Part shown: positions 25,766 through 37,442 of the stretch, in pieces
Position numbering within the stretch: position 1 is the first letter of the stretch
How the letters are laid out: each line of letters starts with the position of its first letter
Assembly (NCBI GenBank): GCA_023229435.1
Contig: JALNZF010000019.1
Location: 1-61,907 of the forward strand
DNA from: Nitrospirota bacterium
Lineage (GTDB): Bacteria; Nitrospirota; UBA9217
Length of the DNA stretch: 61,907 nt
Reading direction: 5' to 3'
Notes under the pieces: generated by a model
Database searches by the model: none
Told to the model about the DNA's origin: nothing
The model's input: the letters and a program-made list of their open reading frames with translations, nothing else
Made by a program: the position numbers and the translations under genes

Positions 25766-26158
25766 TTAGTCGTTCGCCTTCGCAATGCTGTCGCCGTACT
25801 CCCGGCCGAACTGGTTGGCCGCCGTGACCCCCACTTCCTGCAGCATCCGTTTGTGGGTGTCCTTGACGAGATCGAGGGGCACGTCAAGTGCCTTGGCTAT
25901 ATCCGCAAGAGGTTGTTGTTGGGCAAAGTGACGCTCGGCGATCATGATCTTTAAGAAATCAGCCTGGATGAGCGCTTCAAGCTCCTTGTCCACGACAGTG
26001 TAACTTTCATACGCCTGTCGAAGTGTTTTCCCCGCGGCGATCGCTTCGCGGAATTTATTCACCGCGTCCTCGTATAGTGCGCTCTCTTCCGGCGTGAACT
26101 CCTTGAAAAGGAACTCCGGCATGTCCGGTTTTTTCCTGCTCTTATCTTTTTTCTTCAT
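25766..26158 (-). CDS. Conserved hypothetical protein, possible helix-turn-helix
   Basis: A 130-residue charged soluble protein of no family I recognise. A basic start (KKKDKSRKKPDMPEF) is followed by helices. The segment PLADIAKALDVPLDLVKDTH at about residues 83-102 has the spacing of a helix-turn-helix, so DNA binding is possible. It lies 125 bp downstream of the FTR/glutaredoxin pair on the same strand and could be transcribed with it. Confidence 0.6.
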   Translation of the reverse strand: MKKKDKSRKKPDMPEFLFKEFTPEESALYEDAVNKFREAIAAGKTLRQAYESYTVVDKELEALIQADFLKIMIAERHFAQQQPLADIAKALDVPLDLVKDTHKRMLQEVGVTAANQFGREYGDSIAKAND

Positions 26159-26283
26159 TATACAGACAACCTTTCAATGATAGGATTTATTACGTTTGAT
26201 GCATTTCTGCGGTTAAATCCGACTTCTTACGAGTTAATTACGTTTAGCTGAATTGATTTCTCTGCATCCGCGGTGAAATGATC

Positions 26284-26616
26284 TTAGGTTGCTCTTTTCT
26301 CTTTCGGTCTCCGCTCCGGGACCTGACGGTGTTCGATCCTGCCCTCGTTCCACTCCACGGAAACATAGAGCCCGCAGAAGCAGTTTCCGAATTCCTTGAT
26401 ATCGGGATCGCGGTACACACAGGGGCAGATAATGTCCGCGTCCTTCTCCTTTACCTCCCCGGCAAGACGGCAGGGACAGGAACGGTAGCCGTACCGGGTC
26501 TCGTTCGTGAGCAATCCTTGCAGAATATCCATGACGAACGGTTTGTCCTTGTTCAGGCGAATGCCCTGCGACTCGGCATATTTTGACAATATATCGTAAA
26601 GCGTATCCGGCGTCAT
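26284..26616 (-). CDS. Ferredoxin-thioredoxin reductase catalytic-subunit-like protein
   Basis: A 110-residue protein with the FTR catalytic-beta-chain cysteine pattern: CPCRLAG, CPC and NCFCG, seven cysteines that would hold a 4Fe-4S cluster next to a redox-active disulfide. Such proteins reduce thioredoxin-like disulfides with ferredoxin electrons. Its start overlaps the glutaredoxin stop by 4 nt, so the two are translationally coupled. No variable FTR subunit is nearby, which is normal for bacterial FTRs outside cyanobacteria. Confidence 0.85.
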   Translation of the reverse strand: MTPDTLYDILSKYAESQGIRLNKDKPFVMDILQGLLTNETRYGYRSCPCRLAGEVKEKDADIICPCVYRDPDIKEFGNCFCGLYVSVEWNEGRIEHRQVPERRPKEKRAT

Positions 26617-26876
26617 TGCAGACCCAAGGTTTTGCGCAGTTTTTCCTCGTTGAAACCAACGATCACCTCATCGTCGATGCAGATGGTTGGAAAGCTGCAG
26701 TCGGGGTTCAGCTTCCGGACTTCATTGATGATGCGCTCCCGTTCCGCCCCGGTCAGGAGGTCCACATCCACGATATCCGTGTCGATCCCGTGTTCTTTAA
26801 AAAAGCGCTTGGTGCGCATGCAGTGCGAACAGGTGCTGAGGGCGTACAATTTTATCTTCGGTTTTTTTGATACCAT
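26613..26876 (-). CDS. Glutaredoxin-like protein
   Basis: An 87-residue thioredoxin-fold protein with CSHC at residues 16-19, a cis-proline motif FPTICID and a C-terminal GFNEEKLRKTL helix. This resembles NrdH or small glutaredoxins. ATG 26876 follows AAGGAGGT; an upstream in-frame start lacks a site. It is the first gene of a coupled pair with the FTR-like protein, its probable reductase. Confidence 0.85.
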   Translation of the reverse strand: MVSKKPKIKLYALSTCSHCMRTKRFFKEHGIDTDIVDVDLLTGAERERIINEVRKLNPDCSFPTICIDDEVIVGFNEEKLRKTLGLQ

Positions 26877-26955
26877 GACGGGTACCTCCTTGCAATATAA
26901 GAGGAAGTATACCACGGTGGTATTTCGATATGCAATTGAAAATACGGAACAAGGC

Positions 26956-26985
26956 TTGACAGGACTTGCTTTCGGGTGTCATAAT
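26956..26985 (+). promoter_or_regulatory. Promoter of the Slp gene, leaderless layout
   Basis: TTGACA (26956-26961), 18-bp spacer, CATAAT (26980-26985). The expected +1 is at about ATG 26992, and no Shine-Dalgarno sequence precedes it. Confidence 0.6.
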
Positions 26986-26991
26986 CAAACC

Positions 26992-27555
26992 ATGAAAAGG
27001 TCTTTCCTCATTGGCATCATTCTTCTTGCTCTCTCTTCCTGCTCGCCGGTGCTGAACCGCGAACTCATGAAGGAGGGCGTGCGCGAATTCTCCCTGGCCT
27101 ATCTCCGGGAGACCCCCGAAGTGTTCGAGGGCAAACTCTTCATCCTGGGCGGCTTGATCGTGCAGACACGCTTGACCGGGACAGGTTCCCAGATAGAAGC
27201 GCTCAGCGTGCCCGTGGATTCGTATGGCTACCTGCAGGGAACCGGACGTTCGCAGGGCAGATTCCTCGCCCTGTATCCAAAATCAAAGGGCATTCTCGAC
27301 CCCATGGTGTATAAGAAGGGACGGGAGATCACACTGGCGGGAGAATTTGTGGAGGCGCGCAAGGGCAAGATCGATGAGATGGAGTACGTGTATCCGGTAT
27401 TCGAGATCAGAGAGCTCTATCTTTGGGAAGAGCGCACGGAATACGATTGGCCCTATCCCTATTATTATCCCTATTATGATCCCTTCTTCTATCGTTCGCC
27501 GTTTCTGTACGATCCGTGGGGATGGCACTACCCCTCTCCTTATTGGCCGCGTTAG
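26992..27555 (+). CDS. Slp-family outer-membrane lipoprotein
   Basis: A 187-residue lipoprotein with lipobox LLALSSC (acylated Cys17). Residues 30-150 match the Slp family (ETPEVFEGKLFILGGLIVQT, YPVFEIRELYLWEE), outer-membrane lipoproteins of starvation or stress. The C-terminal 35 residues are rich in Tyr, Pro and Trp. ATG 26992 is the only start giving a signal peptide; the open frame extends 120 codons further upstream over the antisense glutaredoxin. It may be translated from a leaderless mRNA. Confidence 0.85.
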   Translation: MKRSFLIGIILLALSSCSPVLNRELMKEGVREFSLAYLRETPEVFEGKLFILGGLIVQTRLTGTGSQIEALSVPVDSYGYLQGTGRSQGRFLALYPKSKGILDPMVYKKGREITLAGEFVEARKGKIDEMEYVYPVFEIRELYLWEERTEYDWPYPYYYPYYDPFFYRSPFLYDPWGWHYPSPYWPR

Positions 27556-27695
27556 CCGGAGTGGCGAGCCGGGCATGATTTCTTGGACGACCACGATCGC
27601 CTTATCACCGTTCTCCTTATCCAGTTTTCCCTGGCCGGAAAGTCCATCCGAAAATGCGCGTCCAGGCTGAACGCAAGGAAATAAGAGGCTCAATC

Positions 27696-30600
27696 ATGCA
27701 GACGATTATCGCGCTCCTGATCTTCCTCTTCCTGCCATTGCACTGTTTGGCTGGATCTGCAGTGTCGCCTACCGATACGGGTGTTATCAAGGACACCCTC
27801 ATAGCCGTTGTTCCGGCTGATCTGCCTCCCACCTATTTCAAGGACCCAACGACCGGCAAGGCCGCGGGCTTTGCCATCGATGTGATGGACGAGATAGCCC
27901 GGCGGTCCGGAATGAGGGTGGAGTATGTCTTTGGCAAACCCTGGGACGAAATGATCGAGATGGTGCGCATTGGCAAGGTCGACGTGATCCCGCACCTGAC
28001 CATCTCGCCGGAGCGCGAGGAGTTGCTGGATTTTACCGATCCCATCGAGGTCATGCCGGTAGGTCTGATCGTAACGGTTGACAGCAGAGTGACAGGATTT
28101 TCCCCCGGCCTCAGAGTGGGCACTCTCAAAGGAGCGGTTCCTGAAGAATACATGCGGAAGAACGCCCCGAAGGTCGAGATCGTGCTGTATGAAGACATGA
28201 CCAGGGTGCTTTTTTCCCTGCTCGCCGGGCAGATCGACGCGGCTTTTGTCCTGAACCCCAACCTCATGAAACTTGCCTATGAGGCGGGTATAGAGGACAA
28301 AATCAAGGCGCTTTCTCCGCCGATCTATGAGGCCAAGCGCGGTATTGCCCTGCGCAAGGATGACCCCGCTTTCCGTGATCGTCTCAATAAAAGTGTCAAG
28401 GAATTCGTGGGCACCCCTGAATATGCGAGGCTGTTCACCAAATGGTACGGCCATCCGCAGCCCTATTGGACCGCGGCGCGCACCGCCCTGACCATGGGAG
28501 GCGGGTTGCTGCTGGTGATGATGACCCTTCTCTACTGGCGATATCAAAGCATTACCAGACTCAACAAGAAAGTCTCGGCAGCGGCGGATGCGCTGCAGTC
28601 GACCTTCAATGCGGTCAACGACGCCCTTTTCATCCATGACCTCACGAGCGGTGCAATTCTTGATGTGAACTCGAGAATGTGCGAAATGTACGGCTATGGG
28701 CATGACGAGGCGTTACAACTCACGATCGCGGACTTAAGTTCCGGAAAGCCCCCCTACACCCAGGACGACGCAGTCGCCTGGATCAGAAAGGCGGCACAGG
28801 GAGAGCCGCAATTGATCGAATGGCATGCGCGCCGGAAGGACGGGAATCTGTTCTGGGTAGAGGTGAATATGCGAAAGGCCTCAATCGGCGGCAAGGGCCG
28901 GTTGATCGTCGCCGTGCGTGACATCACCGAGCGCAGGCAGGCGGAGGAGAAGATCAGAGAATCAGAGGAAAAGTTCAAAAACGTTTTTGATACCGCGAAT
29001 GACGGGATCCTTATCGCGGATGTTGAGACGAATAGATTCATGATGGGAAACAGAACGATCTGCAGAATGCTTGCCTATGATGAGCAGGAGATAAAAAATC
29101 TCAGCGTTCGCGACATTCATCCTGAAAAAGACATACCGTATGTCATAGAGCAGTTCAATAAACAGGCGAAGAAAGAATTACAGATTGCCAAGGATATCCC
29201 GGTAATAAGAAAAGACGGCAGCCTGTTTTATGCTGACGTCAACTCGTCCGTCATAACACTCGGAGACAGGACATATCTCCTCGGTATTTTCAGGGACATC
29301 ACCGAAAAAAAGAAGGCGGAGGAGGCGCTGCGCGAGAGCGAGGAATTCATTAAAAATATTCTTGAAAGCGTTGATGAGGGTTTCCTTATCATCGACCGTG
29401 ATTTCCGGATACTGTCCGCGAACAAGGCATACGCGAAGATGATCGACATTCCTTTGGAAAAGGTCATCGGCAGGCATTGTTACGAAGTATCTCATCGCGT
29501 CTCGGTCCCCTGTTTTAGTATGGGGCATCCCTGTGCGGTCCAAAAAGTATTTGAGACGCGAAAAACCCACACCGGTGTCCATATGCATCAGGACGCAAAG
29601 GGAGGGTCGGTGCATATCGAGACAAAGGCGTATCCCCTCTCGAAAGACGGATCAGGCGAGGTCGTTACCGCGATCGAAACCCTTGTTGACATCACCGAAA
29701 GGCTGAAACTCGAAGACCAGCTTCACCAATCCCAGAAGATGGAATCGATCGGCACCCTTGCCGGCGGCATCGCCCATGACTTCAACAATATCCTGACCGC
29801 CATTGTCGGCTACGGGAACATTGCCCTCATGAAGATGGCAAAGGACGACCCCCAGCGCTTGAACATCGAACACATGCTTGATGCAGGGGACCGGGCAGCG
29901 CACCTGACGAAAGACCTCCTGCTGTTCAGCAGGAAACAGGTCAGTGAACGAAAGCCCGTGGATCTGAACGAGATCATCAGAAGGCTGGAGAAGTTTCTGG
30001 TGCGCGTCATTGGAGAGGATGTCGATTGCAAAACCATGCTGAGCAGTGAAGCCATGCCGGTCCTCGGAGATTCGCACCAGCTTGAGCAGGTCCTGATGAA
30101 CCTCGCGACGAACGCCCGGGACGCCATGCCAGGGGGAGGCATCTTCACGGTCACCACGGAGAACGTGCGGTTCGACGAAGAGTTCATCACCATCCATGGT
30201 TTTGGCAAGCCCGGCAACTATGTGCTGGCCTCCATCTCGGACACGGGCAAGGGCATGGATGAAGAGACAAGAGAGAGGATTTTCGAGCCTTTCTTCACGA
30301 CCAAAGAGGTGGGCAAGGGCACGGGTCTGGGGCTTGCGGTGGTGTACGGCATCATCAAACAGCATGACGGGTTGATCAATGTGTACAGCGAACCGGGCCG
30401 GGGCACGACCTTCAAGATCTACCTGCCGCTCATCGCTGCGGGCGTGGAGGGAGAGAAAACAATGGCGGAATATCGTCCCCTGGGAGGCACCGAGACTATT
30501 CTGCTCGCAGAGGATGACGAAACAGTCAGAATCCTCACCAGGACCGTGCTTGAAGATTTTGGATACAAGGTGATAACGGCAAATGACGGGCAGACCGCGG

Positions 30601-30857
30601 TGAACAAGTACCTGGCGGACAGGGACAGGATCAAGCTTCTTCTGTTCGATATTATCATGCCGCAGATGACCGGAAAAGAGGCCTATGACGCGATCAGTGC
30701 GATCCAGCCCGACATCAAGGTCTTATTCCAGAGCGGCTATGCTCCTGACATCATCCGACAGAAGGTGTTGCTGGATGATAACGTTGCGGTTATCTATAAG
30801 CCGATATCGCCGAACAATCTATTGACGCAGGTGCGGGAGATTTTGGACAGATCATAG
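27696..30857 (+). CDS. Hybrid sensor histidine kinase with periplasmic solute-binding domain
   Basis: A 1053-residue inner-membrane receptor. A signal peptide (1-22) is followed by an SBP_bac_3 amino-acid-binding-like domain (about 30-255), a membrane segment (about 270-290), three PAS domains (about 305-430, 435-560, 560-685), HisKA with His694 in AGGIAHDFNNIL, an ATPase domain (SDTGKGMDEETRERIF, TGLGLAVVYG) and a receiver domain with phospho-acceptor Asp985. ATG 27696 gives the signal peptide. It probably senses a small periplasmic ligand. No separate response regulator or output gene is adjacent, so the receiver must pass the signal elsewhere. Confidence 0.92.
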   Translation: MQTIIALLIFLFLPLHCLAGSAVSPTDTGVIKDTLIAVVPADLPPTYFKDPTTGKAAGFAIDVMDEIARRSGMRVEYVFGKPWDEMIEMVRIGKVDVIPHLTISPEREELLDFTDPIEVMPVGLIVTVDSRVTGFSPGLRVGTLKGAVPEEYMRKNAPKVEIVLYEDMTRVLFSLLAGQIDAAFVLNPNLMKLAYEAGIEDKIKALSPPIYEAKRGIALRKDDPAFRDRLNKSVKEFVGTPEYARLFTKWYGHPQPYWTAARTALTMGGGLLLVMMTLLYWRYQSITRLNKKVSAAADALQSTFNAVNDALFIHDLTSGAILDVNSRMCEMYGYGHDEALQLTIADLSSGKPPYTQDDAVAWIRKAAQGEPQLIEWHARRKDGNLFWVEVNMRKASIGGKGRLIVAVRDITERRQAEEKIRESEEKFKNVFDTANDGILIADVETNRFMMGNRTICRMLAYDEQEIKNLSVRDIHPEKDIPYVIEQFNKQAKKELQIAKDIPVIRKDGSLFYADVNSSVITLGDRTYLLGIFRDITEKKKAEEALRESEEFIKNILESVDEGFLIIDRDFRILSANKAYAKMIDIPLEKVIGRHCYEVSHRVSVPCFSMGHPCAVQKVFETRKTHTGVHMHQDAKGGSVHIETKAYPLSKDGSGEVVTAIETLVDITERLKLEDQLHQSQKMESIGTLAGGIAHDFNNILTAIVGYGNIALMKMAKDDPQRLNIEHMLDAGDRAAHLTKDLLLFSRKQVSERKPVDLNEIIRRLEKFLVRVIGEDVDCKTMLSSEAMPVLGDSHQLEQVLMNLATNARDAMPGGGIFTVTTENVRFDEEFITIHGFGKPGNYVLASISDTGKGMDEETRERIFEPFFTTKEVGKGTGLGLAVVYGIIKQHDGLINVYSEPGRGTTFKIYLPLIAAGVEGEKTMAEYRPLGGTETILLAEDDETVRILTRTVLEDFGYKVITANDGQTAVNKYLADRDRIKLLLFDIIMPQMTGKEAYDAISAIQPDIKVLFQSGYAPDIIRQKVLLDDNVAVIYKPISPNNLLTQVREILDRS

Positions 30858-30943
30858 CCGATTTGTTACGAAAGAGGGGGACCCTGGGCGGTTCCCGGGA
30901 TCGCCTGTCATCAAGAAGGCCGCGCAGGGAATGCAGACCGCGC

Positions 30944-32521
30944 CTAACGTTTTATCACCGTTCTCCTTCGCCAGTTTTTCCCCTTTGTTGGAAAATCACT
31001 TCGAAAGTGCGCTCCCACACTGCCTTCCCGTTGCAGCGCCGAGCGGGTGATGAGCAGGGCCGTCGTGATCATGTTCCTGATCTCGAAGACATTCCGGTCA
31101 GGGGCGCGGCCCTTCATCATCCGGTCCCATTCCTTGAGCTGCCTGAGCGCCCTGGTCAAACCCTTTTTTTCGCGAACGATGCCGACCTGCTCCCACATGA
31201 GTTTTCTGAGCGAAGAGCGCATCTTGACTATATCCGGCATCGCGCCTGAAGCATGGCGCGCCTCAGGCAATCTCTGAATAACATCATGCAGACCGCCGGT
31301 GTGCCGGTTGAAGTGTTTGCGCGCATACCGCGCGGCCCCGAGCCCGGCCCGTTCTCCGTAGACCAGTCCTTCCAGCAGGGAATTGCTCGCGAGGCGGTTT
31401 GCCCCGTGCACGCCGGTACAGGCGGCTTCGCCGGCGGCAAAGAGGCCGTGAATGGAGGTGGCGCCCCAGAAGTCGGTCTTGACCCCGCCCATGATGTAAT
31501 GGGCCGCGGGCGATACCGGGACCGGCTCTTTCGTGATGTCGATGCCGAGGTCCTTGCAGGTCCGGTAAATGCGGGGGAAACGCTGCATCACGTAATCGGC
31601 CTGTAAATGCGTCATGTCGAGAAATACATTGTCGGCCCCGGTGGCAGCCATCTCGGAGTGGATGGCGCGGGTGACCACGTCGCGCGGCGCGAGCTCGCGC
31701 GCGGAATGGTAGCGGTCCATAAAGCGCAGTCCGTTGATGTTCTTCAGCATGCCGCCTTCTCCGCGCATGGCCTCGGAAAGCAGGAACTGGGGCGCTCCCT
31801 TGCGAAAGAGCGCGGTGGGGTGAAATTGAACGAACTCCATGTCCACGAGCGCCGCGCCCGCGCGAAAAGCCATGGCCATGCCGTCGCCGGTGGCCACAGC
31901 GGGATTCGTGGTACGCTCATACAGCCGGCCCGCTCCGCCCGTGGCGAGTACCACCGCGCGCGCGGAAATGATGAGGATCTTGCGCAAGGCCTGCTGGCAG
32001 ACCACGGCCCCGACGCAGCGATTATTCCGGATGATCAGGTCCCGGGTGAACGCGAAGTCTATCTTGGACACCGTGCCGGTGGAGCGGACCTTGTCGATCA
32101 GCACGCGCATGATCTCTTTGCCGGTCGAGTCTCCCTGGGCATGGAGGATGCGGCGCTTGGTGTGGGCCGCTTCCTGCGTGAACGCGAGCTTCGTTCCTTC
32201 TTTGTCGAATTCCGCGCCCCAGAGGATGAGCTCGCGTATCCGCGTGGGACCCTCTTCAACAAGCGTGCCCACGGCCTTGCGCAGGCAGAGCCCGTCGCCC
32301 GCCCTGATGGTGTCCTCGAAGTGGATCGAGATCTCGTCCTCGTCCGAAAGCGCAACGGCCACGCCGCCCTGGGCGTATTCGCTGCTGCTCTCGGTAGGCG
32401 CGTCTTTGGTCACGACGAGGACCTCGCCGTTCCGCGCCAGTTCGATGGCCGCCCGGAGCCCGGCCACACCCCCGCCGATGATAAGAAAGTCGGTTTTTAT
32501 ATGTTCTTCAGTGAAAGGCAT
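30944..32521 (-). CDS. nadB: L-aspartate oxidase
   Basis: A 525-residue FAD enzyme that oxidises L-aspartate to iminoaspartate, the first step of bacterial NAD synthesis; in anaerobes fumarate is the electron acceptor. The FAD-binding FLIIGGGVAGLRAAIELA is at residues about 12-29. SSSEYAQGGVAVAL, EFVQFHPTAL, EAMRGEGG and GANRLASNSLLE are the family blocks, and the last separates NadB from fumarate reductases. ATG 32521 is preferred over an upstream extension through repeat DNA. nadA and nadC are not adjacent. The 86-bp gap to the convergent kinase has no terminator I trust. Confidence 0.94.
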   Translation of the reverse strand: MPFTEEHIKTDFLIIGGGVAGLRAAIELARNGEVLVVTKDAPTESSSEYAQGGVAVALSDEDEISIHFEDTIRAGDGLCLRKAVGTLVEEGPTRIRELILWGAEFDKEGTKLAFTQEAAHTKRRILHAQGDSTGKEIMRVLIDKVRSTGTVSKIDFAFTRDLIIRNNRCVGAVVCQQALRKILIISARAVVLATGGAGRLYERTTNPAVATGDGMAMAFRAGAALVDMEFVQFHPTALFRKGAPQFLLSEAMRGEGGMLKNINGLRFMDRYHSARELAPRDVVTRAIHSEMAATGADNVFLDMTHLQADYVMQRFPRIYRTCKDLGIDITKEPVPVSPAAHYIMGGVKTDFWGATSIHGLFAAGEAACTGVHGANRLASNSLLEGLVYGERAGLGAARYARKHFNRHTGGLHDVIQRLPEARHASGAMPDIVKMRSSLRKLMWEQVGIVREKKGLTRALRQLKEWDRMMKGRAPDRNVFEIRNMITTALLITRSALQREGSVGAHFRSDFPTKGKNWRRRTVIKR

Positions 32522-32524
32522 GAT

Positions 32525-32622
32525 GTGATTGCGGATTTCGGAGTGCGGATTTCGGAGTGAAAAGACTTTAGAGCATTGTGCCCTCATTCCGCATTCCGCA
32601 ATCGTCAATCCGAAATAAAACT
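32525..32622. repeat. Fold-back word repeat upstream of nadB (GCGGATTTCGGAGT type)
   Basis: GATTGCGGATTTCGGAGTGC on one side and TTCCGCATTCCGCAATCGTC on the other form a fold-back in the nadB-lipoprotein gap. It ends against the stop codon of the lipoprotein gene. Confidence 0.6.
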
Positions 32623-33094
32623 ACGGCTTTCCCGGCATTTCCACCGGCAGCGGCACAAAGGGGTCCTTCCCGTCAATGGACATGAGCTTGAAATTTCCGG
32701 GCTCAAAGACCAGCGTGACCCGTCCGCCGTTTTTCTGGGTAGTCCCTCCAACGGCAAGCCACTCTCCGTCCCAGTTGAATGATGTCTTGATCGGTCCCTT
32801 TTCCTCGACCATGATGAGCATCTTGGTGTACTGGATGTTGAAGTGGATGGTTTCATTCTTCAAGAACACGGCTGCAAGGGACCGGGAAAACGCTTCCCTG
32901 TCTTGATAAGCGGGCGCCACGTTATCCATGAATGAGGAGAGGTCCTTTTTCTCATATGCCGTCCGCATGTCCCTCAGCGCGGAGAGGACGTTCTTGCTTT
33001 TGACGGCCGACTGGTCAGGCGTTTTTTTACCGCTGCAGGCGGATGTCGTGAACAGCAGTGCTGTTATGGCGAGAAGGGTGAAAAGTTGTTTCAT
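32621..33094 (-). CDS. Small lipoprotein of unknown function
   Basis: A 157-residue lipoprotein (lipobox LLFTTSAC, Cys20). The mature part starts with a short charged helix (SALRDMRTAYEKKDLSSFMD) and ends in a beta-rich segment with WLAVGGTTQKNGGR. The layout resembles small NTF2-like or DUF4440-like folds, but I do not recognise a named family. ATG 33094 has GGAGGTCAC upstream and gives the signal peptide. It lies between uvrA and nadB on the same strand. Confidence 0.7.
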   Translation of the reverse strand: MKQLFTLLAITALLFTTSACSGKKTPDQSAVKSKNVLSALRDMRTAYEKKDLSSFMDNVAPAYQDREAFSRSLAAVFLKNETIHFNIQYTKMLIMVEEKGPIKTSFNWDGEWLAVGGTTQKNGGRVTLVFEPGNFKLMSIDGKDPFVPLPVEMPGKP

Positions 33095-33169
33095 GTGACC
33101 TCCGGTTGACGAAAAGCGAATTGTAACTATTTGGCGAGGAGTGGCCTCATACCAACGAGTCATGCAAAA

Positions 33170-33262
33170 AATCCCCCTCACCCCAGCCCTCTCCCCGATA
33201 GGGGCGAGGGAGCTTTTATTTCCTCTCCCATCAGGGGAGAGGATTAAGGTGAGGGGTGGTTG
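33170..33262. repeat. Fold-back repeat (CCCTCTCCCC type)
   Basis: CCCCTCACCCCAGCCCTCTC-CCC and, after a short centre, GGGGAGAGG-ATTAAGG-TGAGGGG form long inverted arms. The same pattern is common between genes in many Gram-negative genomes. It fills the 190-bp gap between uvrA and the lipoprotein gene. Confidence 0.75.
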
Positions 33263-33284
33263 CTATCAGCACATTTTACATTTT

Positions 33285-36095
<2,811 letters not shown>

Positions 36096-36260
36096 AGGGT
36101 CCGAATGCTTCGGGAGAAATATCATTTTACCACTGAGGGAAAGGGGAGTAAAGGACTTTGTAAATTGACGCCTCGTCAACAGGCTTTATTGACGCGGTTC
36201 CGCCATGGTTTCTATAATCAAAAACCCGGCGCTCATTTATATTATTTATGGGAAAAAATC

Positions 36261-36287
36261 TTGACAATGTCAGGGGGTTGTGATAAT
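36261..36287 (+). promoter_or_regulatory. Candidate promoter of the ATP synthase operon
   Basis: TTGACA (36261-36266) and an extended -10, TG-T-GATAAT (36279-36287), with a short 15-bp spacer. It is 60 bp upstream of atpF'. Confidence 0.55.
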
Positions 36288-36346
36288 TTTCCCACACTTC
36301 AAAAAGGTCCGCATTTCCCGTTCATTAGAAGAGGCTCTCGTACTTT

Positions 36347-36772
36347 ATGATAGATATCAACATCACACTTCTCTGGCAGATCGCCAATTTCATCGTGCTG
36401 CTTATTGCGCTTAACTTTATCCTCTTCAAGCCGATTCGTCAGGTCATGCAGGAGCGCGAGCAGGGCATCAGCTCCGCGTTCGGCGATGCCAAGGCCGCGC
36501 AGGAACACATGCAGAACATCCTGGAGCGGTATAATGCCTCTCTGGCCGAGGCCAAGCAAAAGGCCGTGACAACGTACAATGCCATTTACCAGCAGGGTCT
36601 CGATGCCCAGCGCGACATGATCTCCGCGGAGCGCGCCAAAGCGGGCGAAATGCTGGACAAGGCGCGTGGTGAGATCACGGCGGCGTCCACAGCGGCCCGT
36701 GCCGACCTCAAAAAGGAGGCGGAGCGGCTGTCGCAGGACATTACCGCCAAGCTGCTCGGAAGGGCGGTTTAA
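36347..36772 (+). CDS. atpF': ATP synthase F0 subunit b'
   Basis: A 141-residue stator subunit. One N-terminal membrane helix (LLWQIANFIVLLIALNFILF, residues about 8-27) is followed by a long amphipathic coiled coil rich in Ala, Glu and Lys. It lacks a cleaved signal and is shorter than the next gene, which fits b'. With the following b subunit it would form a heterodimeric peripheral stalk. The genes for a and c are not in the window and must be elsewhere. Confidence 0.85.
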   Translation: MIDINITLLWQIANFIVLLIALNFILFKPIRQVMQEREQGISSAFGDAKAAQEHMQNILERYNASLAEAKQKAVTTYNAIYQQGLDAQRDMISAERAKAGEMLDKARGEITAASTAARADLKKEAERLSQDITAKLLGRAV

Positions 36773-36780
36773 AAACAGTT

Positions 36781-36811
36781 CCCCCGATAGGATCATTCGG
36801 GGGCAGGCTCC
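36781..36811 (+). repeat. 31-bp dispersed repeat, copy 2
   Basis: CCCCCGATAGGATCA then TTCGGGGGCAGGCTCC, directly followed by GTTTGGAGTGCGGAG words that run to 36838, between the two b-subunit genes. Copy 4 at 57187 shares both the repeat and the trailing words. Confidence 0.8.
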
Positions 36812-36851
36812 GTTTGGAGTGCGGAGTTCGGAGTTAGAGAAAAAGCAAATC

Positions 36852-37442
36852 ATGAAAATCCTAAAAAAGACGATAGAGATCATCATTTGCCAAATGGGCT
36901 CAATGCTGTTCGCCGCAAGTGTCTTTGCCTCGGAAGCTGCTGAGGGAGGCCATGAGGTGATAACCTTCATGGGCGACTGGCTGCCCAGGCTGGTCAATTT
37001 CGCGGTCATTGCGTCGGTTGTCGTCTATTTTTCAAGGAAGCCGATCCGTGATTTCTTTGCAAGCCGGTCCGCCGAGATCGCAAAGGCCATGCAGGACTCG
37101 CACGAGGCGCGGGAACGCGCCGTGGCCGCCCTCGCGGACCTCGAGCGAAAGATCAAGGAGATGGAGGCGGAGACAGGCAGGATGGTCGCCGATGCCCAGG
37201 CCCGCGCCGAGAAGGACAAACAGGCGCTCGTTGACGAAGGCAGGAAGGTAGCGCATGAGGTTCAGGCCCAGGTCAAGCAGGGCATTGATAGCGAGCTCCA
37301 TAAGGCAAAAAGCGCGCTCGCGGCCGAGGCGTCGCTCCTTGCCCTTGACCTTGCGGAAGGCAGGATCAAACAGAAGATCAACAGCCAGGACCATGAGCGC
37401 ATTGTGAAAGAATACATCTCCAAAGTGGGAGGCCGGGCTTGA
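36852..37442 (+). CDS. atpF: ATP synthase F0 subunit b
   Basis: A 196-residue stator subunit. A hydrophobic start (residues 1-26) ends in FAASVFASEA, resembling a cleaved signal peptide as in many delta-proteobacterial and Nitrospirota b subunits. The membrane helix DWLPRLVNFAVIASVVVYFS (about 42-61) is followed by a coiled coil to the C-terminus. ATG 36852 is chosen because the upstream open frame overlaps the b' gene and the repeat. Its stop overlaps the TTG start of atpH. Confidence 0.85.
   Translation: MKILKKTIEIIICQMGSMLFAASVFASEAAEGGHEVITFMGDWLPRLVNFAVIASVVVYFSRKPIRDFFASRSAEIAKAMQDSHEARERAVAALADLERKIKEMEAETGRMVADAQARAEKDKQALVDEGRKVAHEVQAQVKQGIDSELHKAKSALAAEASLLALDLAEGRIKQKINSQDHERIVKEYISKVGGRA

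Noticed and set aside
26234..26659. 141-residue minus-strand frame overlapping the FTR and glutaredoxin genes
   Set aside because: Different frame from two well-supported overlapping genes; composition is typical of a shadow.
30858..30943. Hairpin between the sensor kinase and nadB as a bidirectional terminator
   Set aside because: GC-rich partial stem without a T tract on either strand.
31607..32560. Plus-strand open frame opposite nadB
   Set aside because: Antisense shadow; nadB has all family motifs.
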